Shown piece after piece: positions 1 to 8,300 of a stretch of 64,000 nucleotides of DNA. Source of the DNA: an uncultured Lachnobacterium sp. (GTDB taxonomy: Bacteria > Bacillota > Clostridia > Lachnospirales > Lachnospiraceae); assembly GCA_900546625.1 (NCBI GenBank), contig URDU01000006.1, positions 1 through 64,000 of the forward strand, read 5' to 3'. Both the position numbers and the translations under genes were made by a program. Numbering within the stretch: position 1 is the first letter of the stretch; every line of letters begins with the position of its first letter. The notes under the pieces were generated by a model, which saw nothing but the letters and a program-made list of their open reading frames with translations, was not told the DNA's origin and did no database searches.

Positions 1-7
1 TGTTTAA

Positions 8-658
8 ATAAAAAGTCCAAAAATCAATGATTTAGGGCTTGAAATTATAGGAAGGTATGATCCTATAAATGCAGATCCGGTAAAAGGATATACACCTAAG
101 GGGAAAGCGAAGGACTACAGTAAATATATTAAAGTATGGATAAGCCAGGGATTACGGCATCCGAAAACATATATAGAGGCTTTTGCAGCGATGGAATCAG
201 GATGGTTTTCATGGACAGAGTATTCTCCTATTGTAAGCATGGATTGGCATAATCAGTTAAATGCTCAGCTTATACCTGAAAAAATAGCAACACGTCCGGA
301 TATATCAGAATATACAACGAATTCTTATCAGAATATTATTGATGAGCTGTATCAGATACCTCTTATTAAGTTATTTTTTACGTATGGATTATATGCGTCT
401 ATAATTCCGGGATTTATTTTCGCGACTGTTTTTAGAAAATTCAGAAATAAAGATATAAAATACTGGATTGCTACAGTGCCAATGTTTTTATCGATAGCAT
501 TAGGCTGTTGGCTTGCTCCGGTTTCAATAGCTGCAGAGGGAAAGAGATATTTATATCCTGTTATTTATACGATTCCGTTGATGTTGGCATGGTGCATTTA
601 TATTTATAAAAGAGAAAATACATTCATAAAGAAAGTGGAGGATAAAATTAATGGATAA
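8..658 (+). CDS. C-terminal part of a DUF6020-like multi-pass membrane protein (5' end missing, frame broken)
   Basis: This is the 3' part of a gene that enters from the left. The frame is open from position 8 to the stop at 656-658, but it has no ATG before 191 and a stop at 5-7. It reads sensibly as protein well upstream of 191 (for example LEIIGRYDPINADPV), so 191 is not the true start. The C-terminus has two to three membrane helices and resembles the end of the protein at 1654-3426, so the two look like paralogues. Frame 1 reads CLNKK just before the break, so one extra A in the A5 run at 10-14 would explain it. It overlaps the next gene by 8 bp. The function is unknown; surface-polysaccharide assembly is inferred from the neighbours. 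Confidence 0.6.
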   Translation: MKSPKINDLGLEIIGRYDPINADPVKGYTPKGKAKDYSKYIKVWISQGLRHPKTYIEAFAAMESGWFSWTEYSPIVSMDWHNQLNAQLIPEKIATRPDISEYTTNSYQNIIDELYQIPLIKLFFTYGLYASIIPGFIFATVFRKFRNKDIKYWIATVPMFLSIALGCWLAPVSIAAEGKRYLYPVIYTIPLMLAWCIYIYKRENTFIKKVEDKING

Positions 659-1595
659 AATTGCAGTATTAATTCCTTGTTATAATGAGGAGAAAACTAT
701 AGAAAAAGTAGTCAATGATTTTAAGAAAGTTTTGCCTGAAGCAAAAATTTATGTGTACAACAATAATTCAGTTGATAGGACAGCTGAGTTTGCAGAGAGA
801 GCAGGAGCAATAGTTCATAACGAATACATGCAGGGAAAAGGAAATGTTATCAGAAGAATGTTTCGTGATATAGATGCAGAATGCTATATAATGACTGATG
901 GTGATGATACTTACCCGGCTGAAAATGCTCGTGAGATGGCAGATTTAGTTCTTAAAAAGAATGTTGATATGGTGGTGGGAGACCGATTATCGTCAACATA
1001 TTTTACAGAAAATAAGAGACCTTTTCATAATTTTGGTAATTCAATAGTTAGAAAAAGTATTAATGTATTGTTTCATAATGATATAAAAGATATTATGACA
1101 GGATACAGGGCATTTAGTTATGAATTTGTAAAGACTTTTCCAATATTGTCTAAGGGGTTTGAAATCGAGACAGAGATGAGTATACATGCTGTAGATAAGA
1201 ATATGTATGTGGAAAATGTTGTTATAGACTATCGAGACCGACCAGAGGGTAGTGTTTCAAAATTAAATACGTATTCAGATGGATTAAAGGTATTAAAAAC
1301 AATTGCTAGACTATATAAGACGTATAATCCATTGGGCTTTTTTGGAATAATTGCAGCAATATTGACTATTATATCGATATGTTTTTTTATACCGGTAATT
1401 AGTGAGTATTTAAAGACTGGACTTGTTCCAAATTTTCCAACACTTATTGTATGTGGGTTTACAATGATTGCTGCAATACAGTCTTTTTTTGCTGGAATGC
1501 AGTTGCAGACCATAGTTCAAAAGAATCGACAGGATTTTGAAATGAATCTCCAAAGAGTAGAAAATGACAAAAAGAATTTGGAAAAAAATAATTAG
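651..1595 (+). CDS. family 2 glycosyltransferase, dolichol-phosphate-mannose-synthase type, membrane anchored
   Basis: A 314-residue GT-A fold glycosyltransferase. It opens with VLIPCYNEEKTI, and a DGDD metal/nucleotide-binding motif lies at residues 83-86, followed by GDRLS and the GYRAFS segment typical of the DPM1/GtrB group. Two hydrophobic helices near residues 225-250 and 265-285 anchor it to the membrane, as in GtrB-type enzymes that make undecaprenyl-phosphate sugars. The start lies within the end of the preceding gene (ATGGATAAAATTAATGGATAA context), so the two are probably translationally coupled. GtrA proteins nearby (3474 and 9899) are the usual partners of such enzymes, which suggests transfer of a sugar to a surface polymer. 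The exact sugar cannot be read from the sequence. Confidence 0.85.
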   Translation: MDKIAVLIPCYNEEKTIEKVVNDFKKVLPEAKIYVYNNNSVDRTAEFAERAGAIVHNEYMQGKGNVIRRMFRDIDAECYIMTDGDDTYPAENAREMADLVLKKNVDMVVGDRLSSTYFTENKRPFHNFGNSIVRKSINVLFHNDIKDIMTGYRAFSYEFVKTFPILSKGFEIETEMSIHAVDKNMYVENVVIDYRDRPEGSVSKLNTYSDGLKVLKTIARLYKTYNPLGFFGIIAAILTIISICFFIPVISEYLKTGLVPNFPTLIVCGFTMIAAIQSFFAGMQLQTIVQKNRQDFEMNLQRVENDKKNLEKNN

Positions 1596-1653
1596 AATGT
1601 GAGAAAATGCTGCAATAGGTATCTATTGCAGTACATTTTTTTAGGAGATATAT

Positions 1654-3426
1654 ATGAGAAAGCAAATAAATATTTTTAGGTATATATTGTCTGTATGTGG
1701 ATGTTTTATATTCGCTTACTATATGAACTTTAATGCACCGATAATGTGGGGGGCTATAATGGCCATAGTTCTCGTTATTGCAATAAACAAAATTGGGTTA
1801 TACAGAGAAAAATCAAATGTTGTTCCGATGGTGTTTTTTATAGTACTTCTATCGGCTGTTATAGTTTTAGGCAAGCATATAAATATAAATACGGAAAATT
1901 TGTATTCAGGAAATGTTGATACAAGCTATATTAGTTCATATAAATTTTATGATATAATTGCATGGTTGCTAATGGCATATTTATTTGCGGTTATTATTTG
2001 TATTTTATATCGTTGTAAGATTAATAAAGCATGGTTGAATATTGAAGTTAATTCAGAGAAAAAAATAAGTTGTAAAACTACTATTTTATTTATGTGCTTG
2101 TTTTTTTTAGCATGGTTGCCATATCTTTTAGTTTATTTTCCGGGGTTTTATTTTGGGGATTCAGTAGGAAGTGTTGCTCAGGCAATAGGACAGACACCGT
2201 TAAATAATCATCATCCGGTCATTTATGCTATGCTTATTCGATTATGCATATGGATTGCTGGAGGAAAAACAGCTGTCACAGCAGGAATAGCTATATATTG
2301 CATTGTACAGATGTTGTATATGTCATTTGTATTAGGTTATTTTATCAATTGGCTAAGAGTAAGATTTAATATTAATAAAATAGTGCTACTTTTTTGGGGA
2401 ATACTGTTAGGAACAAGCCCGTATATTGCACAGTTTTCTGTTACCGTGTGGAAGGATCCTATTTTTTCCGTATCAATCATGTTGGCTTCAATGTTGTTGT
2501 ATGAAATTTTTTTGAAAAAGACAGATAAAAAAGCACAGATTATTATTTCAATTGAATTATTTATTTCGTTATCTGTTATGAATTTTAGTCGTAATAATGG
2601 GCTATATATTGTATTAGTAATATTCCTCATTGCGTTACTTGGCTTGCTAAGAAAAGATATACGTACAGTTGCAATTAAAATAATTATTGTTTCTGTAAGT
2701 ATAATTGTTTTAAATAGTGTGATTACTGGACCTGTGTATAATTCAATTGGTGTTATTCAGGATGACAAGAAGGTAGAAAGCTATGGTATATTTTTATCTC
2801 AGATGGCAAGAGTGGTTACTTTAAGAGGTAATCTCTCAGAGTCGGACAAAGAATATATGAATGCAGTTTTACCTTTAGATGAATATGAAAAATTATATGC
2901 GCCTGGATGCATTGATAATTTAAAATGGAGTAGTGAATTTAATAATTCAGCTCTTGATAAAGATTTCTTTAAAACATATTTTTCAATATTGAAAAAGAAT
3001 CCTAAAATATGTTTTGAAGCATGGGAGTTTCAGACATTTGGTTTTTGGACATTAAATCAGAAAATAATTAATTACTATGATAGTAATATTTCGGCTGGAG
3101 TACCAAGAAATATTTATCCTAACGATCTTAATGAAATAGATAACCTCAAAATAAAAAAAGTTGATGTTAGTTCAAAGGCAGTGAATTTATTTCCGTATAC
3201 AGGAAATTTTATTCCGGTTGCATATGCAAACTGGCTTTTGATTGCAGTAGCAATTTTTTCTCTTTTTAAACTGAGGCTGGACGATTTGATTGTAGTAGCT
3301 CCGGCTTTAGGTTTAATGGCAACATTGATAATTGCATCACCTATTTTCTATTGGCCTAGATATGGTTTTGCTGAACAACTGCTAATTCCGTTATTTATAG
3401 TAATTTTTTTGAGAAAAAGAAAATGA
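1654..3426 (+). CDS. DUF6020-like polytopic membrane protein
   Basis: A 590-residue protein with about a dozen hydrophobic segments and almost no soluble domain except a loop at about residues 380-470. The hallmark is the pair FGDSVGSVAQAIG and NNHHPVIYAM at about 165-195, which I associate with the DUF6020 family of glycosyltransferase-C-like membrane proteins. A good ribosome binding site (TTAGGAGA) sits just before the ATG. Base composition is strongly AT-rich. It follows the GT2 gene and precedes a GtrA gene on the same strand, consistent with one surface-glycan operon. A GT-C type sugar transferase acting outside the membrane is plausible but unproven. Confidence 0.75.
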   Translation: MRKQINIFRYILSVCGCFIFAYYMNFNAPIMWGAIMAIVLVIAINKIGLYREKSNVVPMVFFIVLLSAVIVLGKHININTENLYSGNVDTSYISSYKFYDIIAWLLMAYLFAVIICILYRCKINKAWLNIEVNSEKKISCKTTILFMCLFFLAWLPYLLVYFPGFYFGDSVGSVAQAIGQTPLNNHHPVIYAMLIRLCIWIAGGKTAVTAGIAIYCIVQMLYMSFVLGYFINWLRVRFNINKIVLLFWGILLGTSPYIAQFSVTVWKDPIFSVSIMLASMLLYEIFLKKTDKKAQIIISIELFISLSVMNFSRNNGLYIVLVIFLIALLGLLRKDIRTVAIKIIIVSVSIIVLNSVITGPVYNSIGVIQDDKKVESYGIFLSQMARVVTLRGNLSESDKEYMNAVLPLDEYEKLYAPGCIDNLKWSSEFNNSALDKDFFKTYFSILKKNPKICFEAWEFQTFGFWTLNQKIINYYDSNISAGVPRNIYPNDLNEIDNLKIKKVDVSSKAVNLFPYTGNFIPVAYANWLLIAVAIFSLFKLRLDDLIVVAPALGLMATLIIASPIFYWPRYGFAEQLLIPLFIVIFLRKRK

Positions 3427-3473
3427 ATGATATTATTTAAATGTAAATATTATAAATACGGAAGGTGCATTAA

Positions 3474-3938
3474 ATGAATAATAAAGAAAAAGATATATTT
3501 GATAAACTAATGGAATTACCTATACTTAGGATTTTTAATCCATTCTACAAGAAGTACAAAGAAATGCTATTGTATTTATTTTTTGGTGGATTAAGCTTTA
3601 TAGTGAGCATAGCTACATATGCATGTTTTAATGTTGGTCTGGGAATAAATGAGCTTATTGCCAATATCCTTTCCTGGATTATAACAGTTATGTTTGCATT
3701 TCTGACGAACCGCGTCTGGGTATTTCAGTCACCGACTGATAGTGTGCAGGCATTTATAAAGCAGATGTTTGTGTTTTATTCAGGGCGAGTGATTACACTG
3801 GTTGTTGAGGAAGCTATATTGCTTGTGTTTATCACATGGCTTGGCTTTAATAGCATGCTGATAAAGGTGATTGCGCAGGTTATTGTTATTGTGCTGAATT
3901 ATGTGATTAGTAAGCTGGTTGTGTTTAAGGAGAATTAA
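3474..3938 (+). CDS. GtrA family membrane protein
   Basis: A 154-residue protein with four membrane helices, matching the GtrA family (flippase-like small proteins acting with GtrB-type polyprenyl-phosphate glycosyltransferases). The recognisable core is GINELIANILSW, then LTNRVWVF, and a final helix ending VLNYVISKLVVF. The start has an upstream GGAAGG ribosome binding site. It is closely related to the second GtrA protein at 9899-10318; their C-terminal halves match residue for residue over long stretches. The adjacent GT2 gene at 651 is the likely partner. Known members move undecaprenyl-phosphate sugar across the membrane. Confidence 0.85.
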   Translation: MNNKEKDIFDKLMELPILRIFNPFYKKYKEMLLYLFFGGLSFIVSIATYACFNVGLGINELIANILSWIITVMFAFLTNRVWVFQSPTDSVQAFIKQMFVFYSGRVITLVVEEAILLVFITWLGFNSMLIKVIAQVIVIVLNYVISKLVVFKEN

Positions 3939-3990
3939 AATAATCCTGTATAATATATTATAGGCAAAAGTGAAATATTAAGGTGAAACA

Positions 3991-4158
3991 ATGGTGAATA
4001 AGATATTAGTATTCTAAAAAAATACAATATAAAAAAATATGATTCTTACCAACTTGAAAAAAAGAATGGCGCAAAGTTATGCACTGATAATTTAGAGTTT
4101 ATAGATCATATTATGTTTTATTAGGTGCAAGTGTAAAGTGTTTAATGGGGAGACAGGC
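3991..4158 (+). pseudogene. degenerate fragment of a HIRAN-protein gene
   Basis: No intact gene here, but translating 4032-4124 gives KKYDSYQLEKKNGAKL followed by TDNLEFID, which closely matches EYDAYQLLKKSGAKL and IDNLQFID in the HIRAN protein at 5043-5735. Just upstream, MVNKILVF (from 3991) matches the preceding part of that protein in another frame, and downstream LLGASVKCLMG matches its YLAGVRHYLGC. The copy is therefore frame-broken at least twice and lacks both ends. It directly abuts the kinase gene, whose ribosome binding site lies in the remnant. This points to an old tandem arrangement of the kinase/HIRAN cassette. Confidence 0.65.
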
Positions 4159-4159
4159 T

Positions 4160-5041
4160 ATGAAAGATTTTTCTTTTTGGAAAGAATATGATGGAGCATC
4201 AGAAGGAAGTGGAAGAAGTGAAAAAATATGGCTGCAAAATCCGGATACAGGTCAAATTGGTCTATTCAAATTTAAGAAAGATATAGATACAACAGATAAT
4301 ATCTCTGAGTGTATTGCATATGATTTAGCTTGTGTTTTGGGGATACCTTGTGCTAAATTTGAAGTAGGAATGTATGAGGGAAGAGAAGGCTCAATGAGCT
4401 ATAATATCCTGAAAAAAACAGACCAAATTCTTGTTGAGGGAATACATTTTATTATGTTAATGTATCCTAAATATAATCCGGAGCTGTTTATTGATACTAT
4501 GACAAGTCATAGATATTCTATTGAAATGATAAAAAAGGCGATAGAACGATTTGTACCTATAGATGACTTACTGAAAATGTTGATGTTTGATTATTTAATT
4601 GGTAACTCAGACAGGCATCAAAATAATTGGGCAATACTTATAGAAAACGGTAAAATGCGATGGTCACCATTGTATGATAACAGCTCGTCATTATGTGCAT
4701 ATATTTCTGAGAAAAATATACCCAATTATATGGGAAAGGATAAAAACAGATGGAATTCTCTAATTGATACAAAATCAAAATCATTAATTAGATGTAGGGA
4801 GATTGATGAAAAGCGCCCAACTCATTTAGAAGTATTAAAATACTTAAAAGAAAATTATTATAATGATACATATGTTTTTGCGAAAAATATAGTGTCATTA
4901 CTAACGGAAGAAAAAATTTATAGTATATTGGATTTGTATTCGGAAGATGGATTATCAGAAAAGAAGAAAAGATTAATACTAAAATTTTTATTAGATAAAA
5001 TAAAAATGATGAATTATATTTATTTTGGAGAGGAGGAGTAA
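4160..5041 (+). CDS. HipA-like (CtkA-type) protein kinase
   Basis: A 293-residue HipA-fold kinase. The start at 4160 is chosen because GGGGAG lies 7 nt upstream; the ATG at 4145 lies inside that site. Catalytic features are visible: GNSDRHQNNWAIL at about residues 148-160 with the catalytic Asp151 (equivalent to HipA NTDRH), and SPLYDNSSSL with the metal-binding Asp173. The N-terminal HipA subdomain is short or absent; the protein starts near the GLFKFKK ATP-binding lysine strand. This resembles split HipA systems, where the N-lobe is a separate protein. It is followed at once by the HIRAN gene. Known HipA kinases phosphorylate aminoacyl-tRNA synthetases or related targets; this one's target is unknown. 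Very AT-rich. Confidence 0.8.
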   Translation: MKDFSFWKEYDGASEGSGRSEKIWLQNPDTGQIGLFKFKKDIDTTDNISECIAYDLACVLGIPCAKFEVGMYEGREGSMSYNILKKTDQILVEGIHFIMLMYPKYNPELFIDTMTSHRYSIEMIKKAIERFVPIDDLLKMLMFDYLIGNSDRHQNNWAILIENGKMRWSPLYDNSSSLCAYISEKNIPNYMGKDKNRWNSLIDTKSKSLIRCREIDEKRPTHLEVLKYLKENYYNDTYVFAKNIVSLLTEEKIYSILDLYSEDGLSEKKKRLILKFLLDKIKMMNYIYFGEEE

Positions 5042-5042
5042 T

Positions 5043-5735
5043 ATGGCAATCAAGGATGGTAAGGACTACTTATATTTGATTTGGAAATGCTCTTCAAATA
5101 GGCGACAATATATTGTAGGTCAGCTTACAAAAAATGGACAGTATGAATTTAAATATTGTGAGGATATAGAAAAAGCAATCAAATCTGGATTTGAGTTGTT
5201 AGTCTCGTTTGAAAAATTAGATACTGTATATAAATCAGAAAAATTATTTCCGGTATTTGCTAGCAGGCTTCCAGATAGAAAGAGAAAAGATATTGGAAGA
5301 ATATTAGAAAAATACGGCTTAGATGAGTATGATGCATATCAGCTGTTAAAAAAGAGTGGTGCAAAGCTACCTATTGATAATCTTCAGTTTATAGACCCTA
5401 TTTTGGATTATAATTGCAGCTTTGAAAAAGAGTTCTACTTAGCTGGAGTCAGACATTATTTAGGGTGTAAAGGGGATTTATGCAAAGATTCCATTCAGGT
5501 TACAAGAGGAGATGAAGTATTTTTGATGCGAGATACTTCCAATCAGTATGATGAAAATGCAATTTGTGTAGTTGATAAACAACAAAAGTTATTGGGATAT
5601 ATTCCTAGATATTATGCTAAGGCCTTTGTTAAATTCATTGAAGAGAAAAGAATTGAAGAGTGTCATATTTCTAGCGTGAGGAAAGATGCAGCATGTGACG
5701 AATGCATTGGTGTTCAGGTTAGAATCAAGGAATGA
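5043..5735 (+). CDS. HIRAN-domain protein, partner of the HipA-like kinase
   Basis: A 230-residue protein. An AGGAGG at about 5030-5035 decides for the ATG at 5043 over the one at 5025. Residues about 135-230 are a HIRAN domain: YLAGVRHYL, then GDEVFLMRDTSNQYDENAI, then LLGYIPRYYA. HIRAN domains in other proteins bind DNA ends or damaged DNA. Residues about 65-120 (LFPVFASRLPDRKRKDI, then a helical segment and SGAKL) recall the N-terminal HipA subdomain, so it might supply the lobe missing from the kinase; that is inference. It starts 1 nt after the kinase stop and overlaps the next small gene by 4 nt, so all three are coupled. Role proposed: regulator or antitoxin of the kinase. Confidence 0.75.
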   Translation: MAIKDGKDYLYLIWKCSSNRRQYIVGQLTKNGQYEFKYCEDIEKAIKSGFELLVSFEKLDTVYKSEKLFPVFASRLPDRKRKDIGRILEKYGLDEYDAYQLLKKSGAKLPIDNLQFIDPILDYNCSFEKEFYLAGVRHYLGCKGDLCKDSIQVTRGDEVFLMRDTSNQYDENAICVVDKQQKLLGYIPRYYAKAFVKFIEEKRIEECHISSVRKDAACDECIGVQVRIKE

Positions 5736-6038
5736 AATATTTTTATGAATTTAAACACTATGTCATGAATCAGGATAATATTATTGCTTCAGGGCATCAG
5801 ACCCCTTTTACAGGATTTATTAAGGTATTACGTACAAAGTTTGAGTGGAAATAGCTCTATAATAGATCGCAATTATAGAATTAAAGCAAATGCTGTTTCA
5901 TCATATTTGTTGAGCAATCATATTGATGTTGATATCATGGATAGGGATACCTATATAATTAAAGCGGATAGGATTAATAGTATTTTTGAGGACATAACAT
6001 GCAAACCACCACACGAGATAAAACAATTGATTTCATAA
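5732..6038 (+). pseudogene. small third gene of the kinase/HIRAN cassette, probably frameshifted
   Basis: An ATG at 5732 overlaps the HIRAN stop (ATGA), a classic coupling signal. That frame encodes MKYFYEFKHYVMNQ and runs only 40 codons to a TAG at 5852-5854. The next frame continues from the same point as coding-like sequence (SSIIDRNYRIKANAVSS, then HIDVDIMDRDTYIIKADR) to 6038. Removing one A at 5848-5851 would fuse them into a protein of about 100 residues. I do not recognise the product. Alternatives are a genuine 40-residue protein, programmed frameshifting, or a sequence error. Its end overlaps the start of the acyltransferase gene. Confidence 0.5.
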
Positions 6039-7039
6039 AGGGCATCCTTATTTTATTTGTGATTTTAGGTCACACTACATTAGGCCTGACAGACCTGTAT
6101 TCATTTGATGATACAATGAATGGTATTGCAAATGTAATATACAGCTTTCACATGCCTTGCTTTATCGCAGTTTCAGGCTTCTTATACAGGGAATATGTAA
6201 GGAATACTTCACAAGGTATATTTAGACGTATAGGTCATAAAGCATTTAATATCCTGCTGCCTTATGCGATGATTTCAGTTATTTACTGGATTATTAAATT
6301 TTCCCTTTCAAATTTTATAAGGGAGCCGATTAACGTTAGCAGCCTGATAAGCATACCTTGGAAGCCGATAGAGTTTTTATGGTATTTATATGCACTGTTT
6401 CTCATATACTGTGTGGCGTATATGGCTGATTATGTGTTTACGAGGCTTCTGCCACATTTTAATTATAAAATGGAGCTTTTATTTGTACTGTTTTTTATAT
6501 TTGCTTTGACAAGCTATGGCAGGTTTCACTATGAGGGTTTTAATTACATAGCTGGCTTCCAGATGTACTTTTATCTGGGATGCCTGATTAAGAAGTGGCT
6601 TGATAAACTGGATAATAGATATGCTGTGCTGAGCTTTGCTGTTATGAGTGTTATTGTTGAGGTATCAGGCATAGTATTACAGGATGACATGAGCAGCAAC
6701 CCTATTTGCAGCAGTCTGTTTGAGCGGCTTACCGCCTGTATAGTGACAGTATTTATATTTGCAGTAAGCTATTTTTTATCAAGGTATTGTGATTTCCCTA
6801 AATGGTTACAGACTATCGGCCGGGATAGCATGCCGTTTTATGCGATGAATGTGATATTTGTAGGTGGAATCAGGATTTTATTGAACAAGGCTGGTATAAC
6901 CAATATGGCGCTGCAGTGTATATGTGGATTTGCAGGAAGCACTGCTATATGCTGGATAGTGTATGAGTGTATCATAAAGAAAATCAGGCTTATCGATTTT
7001 ATATTCTACCCATGCAAACAGCTTTATATCAGAAAATGA
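5999..7039 (+). CDS. acyltransferase family 3 membrane protein
   Basis: A 346-residue polytopic protein of the acyltransferase-3 family. The N-terminal helix reads KTIDFIKGILILFVILGHTT, with the family's conserved early His, followed by SFHMPCFIAVSGFLYR. About ten membrane helices follow. Family members O-acetylate or O-succinylate surface sugars using cytoplasmic acyl-CoA. The next gene encodes a secreted SGNH protein, a frequent partner that finishes the transfer outside the membrane. The ribosome binding site is weak (TGAGG, about 7 nt before ATG). Composition is less AT-rich than the kinase cassette upstream, so a recombination boundary lies near 5750-6000. Confidence 0.85.
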   Translation: MQTTTRDKTIDFIKGILILFVILGHTTLGLTDLYSFDDTMNGIANVIYSFHMPCFIAVSGFLYREYVRNTSQGIFRRIGHKAFNILLPYAMISVIYWIIKFSLSNFIREPINVSSLISIPWKPIEFLWYLYALFLIYCVAYMADYVFTRLLPHFNYKMELLFVLFFIFALTSYGRFHYEGFNYIAGFQMYFYLGCLIKKWLDKLDNRYAVLSFAVMSVIVEVSGIVLQDDMSSNPICSSLFERLTACIVTVFIFAVSYFLSRYCDFPKWLQTIGRDSMPFYAMNVIFVGGIRILLNKAGITNMALQCICGFAGSTAICWIVYECIIKKIRLIDFIFYPCKQLYIRK

Positions 7040-7142
7040 CAAATAGGAATCAGGGTGTTGTTTTTTTATACTAATCCGATATACTATAGAGTGTGTACTG
7101 AAAAATATAAAAACGAAGAGTTTCAATAGAAAAGGAAACATC

Positions 7143-8258
7143 ATGAAATTTATTAAAATCCCTGCATTTGCAATAGTTCTCCTATTGCTCCTGCAAATAG
7201 TATCAAAGGCATTTATTGCCATTGACAGCAGCGATATCGAAAATATATATGGCTTTTATGCAGAGCCCAAGAACAGCCTTGATATGGTCATGATTGGACC
7301 AAGTGAGGTATACACGGGCTATGCACCGGCTTTGGCGTGGGAGGAGTATGGCCTTAAGTCGTGCAATCTTTCAATAGGAGCTGTGCCTTGCAATATGTAC
7401 AAGTCAATCGTCACGGAGATTGTGAAGAGACAAAAGCCAAAGCTTCTTGTAATCAGTGCTGCAGCATTTAGTCAGGGCAACTGGAATCTGACGGATGAGG
7501 TCTATCTGAGAAAGTGGATTGACAATATGCCTATGTCACAGAACAAGCTTGACACGGTAAAGACTATTCCTAAAAATATCAATAAGGATGATGAAAAGGT
7601 GAAAGATAACATATCGGATACCCTTTATTTCCCATTGGAGAAGTATCATGGCAACTGGAAGGATCCTGAGGCAGTGTATACCTCATTTGTCACTCGTGCC
7701 TATATGAGGCTCAGTGGTGGAGGTTATCTGAAGGGCTTTTATTCAAAAACAGGCATCACCGGAGGCCGTGACAATCTGGCAAATATCGGACAGCCCACTA
7801 ATGAAGCCTATGTGCTGACTGATGAGTGCAGGGCATATCTTAAGGAGCTGCTTTCGTACTGCAATAAGCTTGGCATAGAGCATGTACTTTTGCTGCAGCC
7901 ACCTCATGAGACACAGGCGGCTGATAAGTCGGGGCTTGAGCAGATTGAAAGTATAACGAAGGAGTATGGATACGATTTTCTTGATCTGAGTACTGATTAT
8001 GAGAGCACTGTAGGGATAGATGATTCCCATGATTTCGCAGATTTTGAGCACCTGAATGCCTATGGTGCCCAAACGCTTTCGTCATATATTGGCAATCTGG
8101 CTGTAAACCAATATGGGATAAAGTCTGATACTGACAAATCAGAGCTTTCCAGATGGGAAAAGTCCGTGAAGAGGACGAAAAAAGCTTTGAAAATGGCAAA
8201 AGAATATACTGACAGAGGAGAGGCACAGGTGGTTGGAGAGTATGAGGCCGCCAAATAA
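7143..8258 (+). CDS. membrane-anchored SGNH/GDSL-like protein (DltD/AlgJ-like)
   Basis: A 371-residue protein with one N-terminal hydrophobic segment (residues about 5-27) and an extracytoplasmic domain. MVMIGPSEVYTG at about 49-59 is the SGNH nucleophile block (Ser54), and DFEHLNAYG near residue 300 supplies the Asp-x-x-His pair. Such proteins transfer acyl groups to exported polysaccharides or teichoic acids, together with a membrane acyltransferase like the one just upstream. A purine-rich AAAAGGA precedes the ATG. It converges on the flippase gene, with about 40 bp between the stops and no clear terminator. The lysine-rich C-terminal tail (SVKRTKKALKMAK) is unusual. Confidence 0.75.
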   Translation: MKFIKIPAFAIVLLLLLQIVSKAFIAIDSSDIENIYGFYAEPKNSLDMVMIGPSEVYTGYAPALAWEEYGLKSCNLSIGAVPCNMYKSIVTEIVKRQKPKLLVISAAAFSQGNWNLTDEVYLRKWIDNMPMSQNKLDTVKTIPKNINKDDEKVKDNISDTLYFPLEKYHGNWKDPEAVYTSFVTRAYMRLSGGGYLKGFYSKTGITGGRDNLANIGQPTNEAYVLTDECRAYLKELLSYCNKLGIEHVLLLQPPHETQAADKSGLEQIESITKEYGYDFLDLSTDYESTVGIDDSHDFADFEHLNAYGAQTLSSYIGNLAVNQYGIKSDTDKSELSRWEKSVKRTKKALKMAKEYTDRGEAQVVGEYEAAK

Positions 8259-8300
8259 GTGAAGCTGCAGGGAAATCAAGTGTTGCAAAATGGTAATTAG

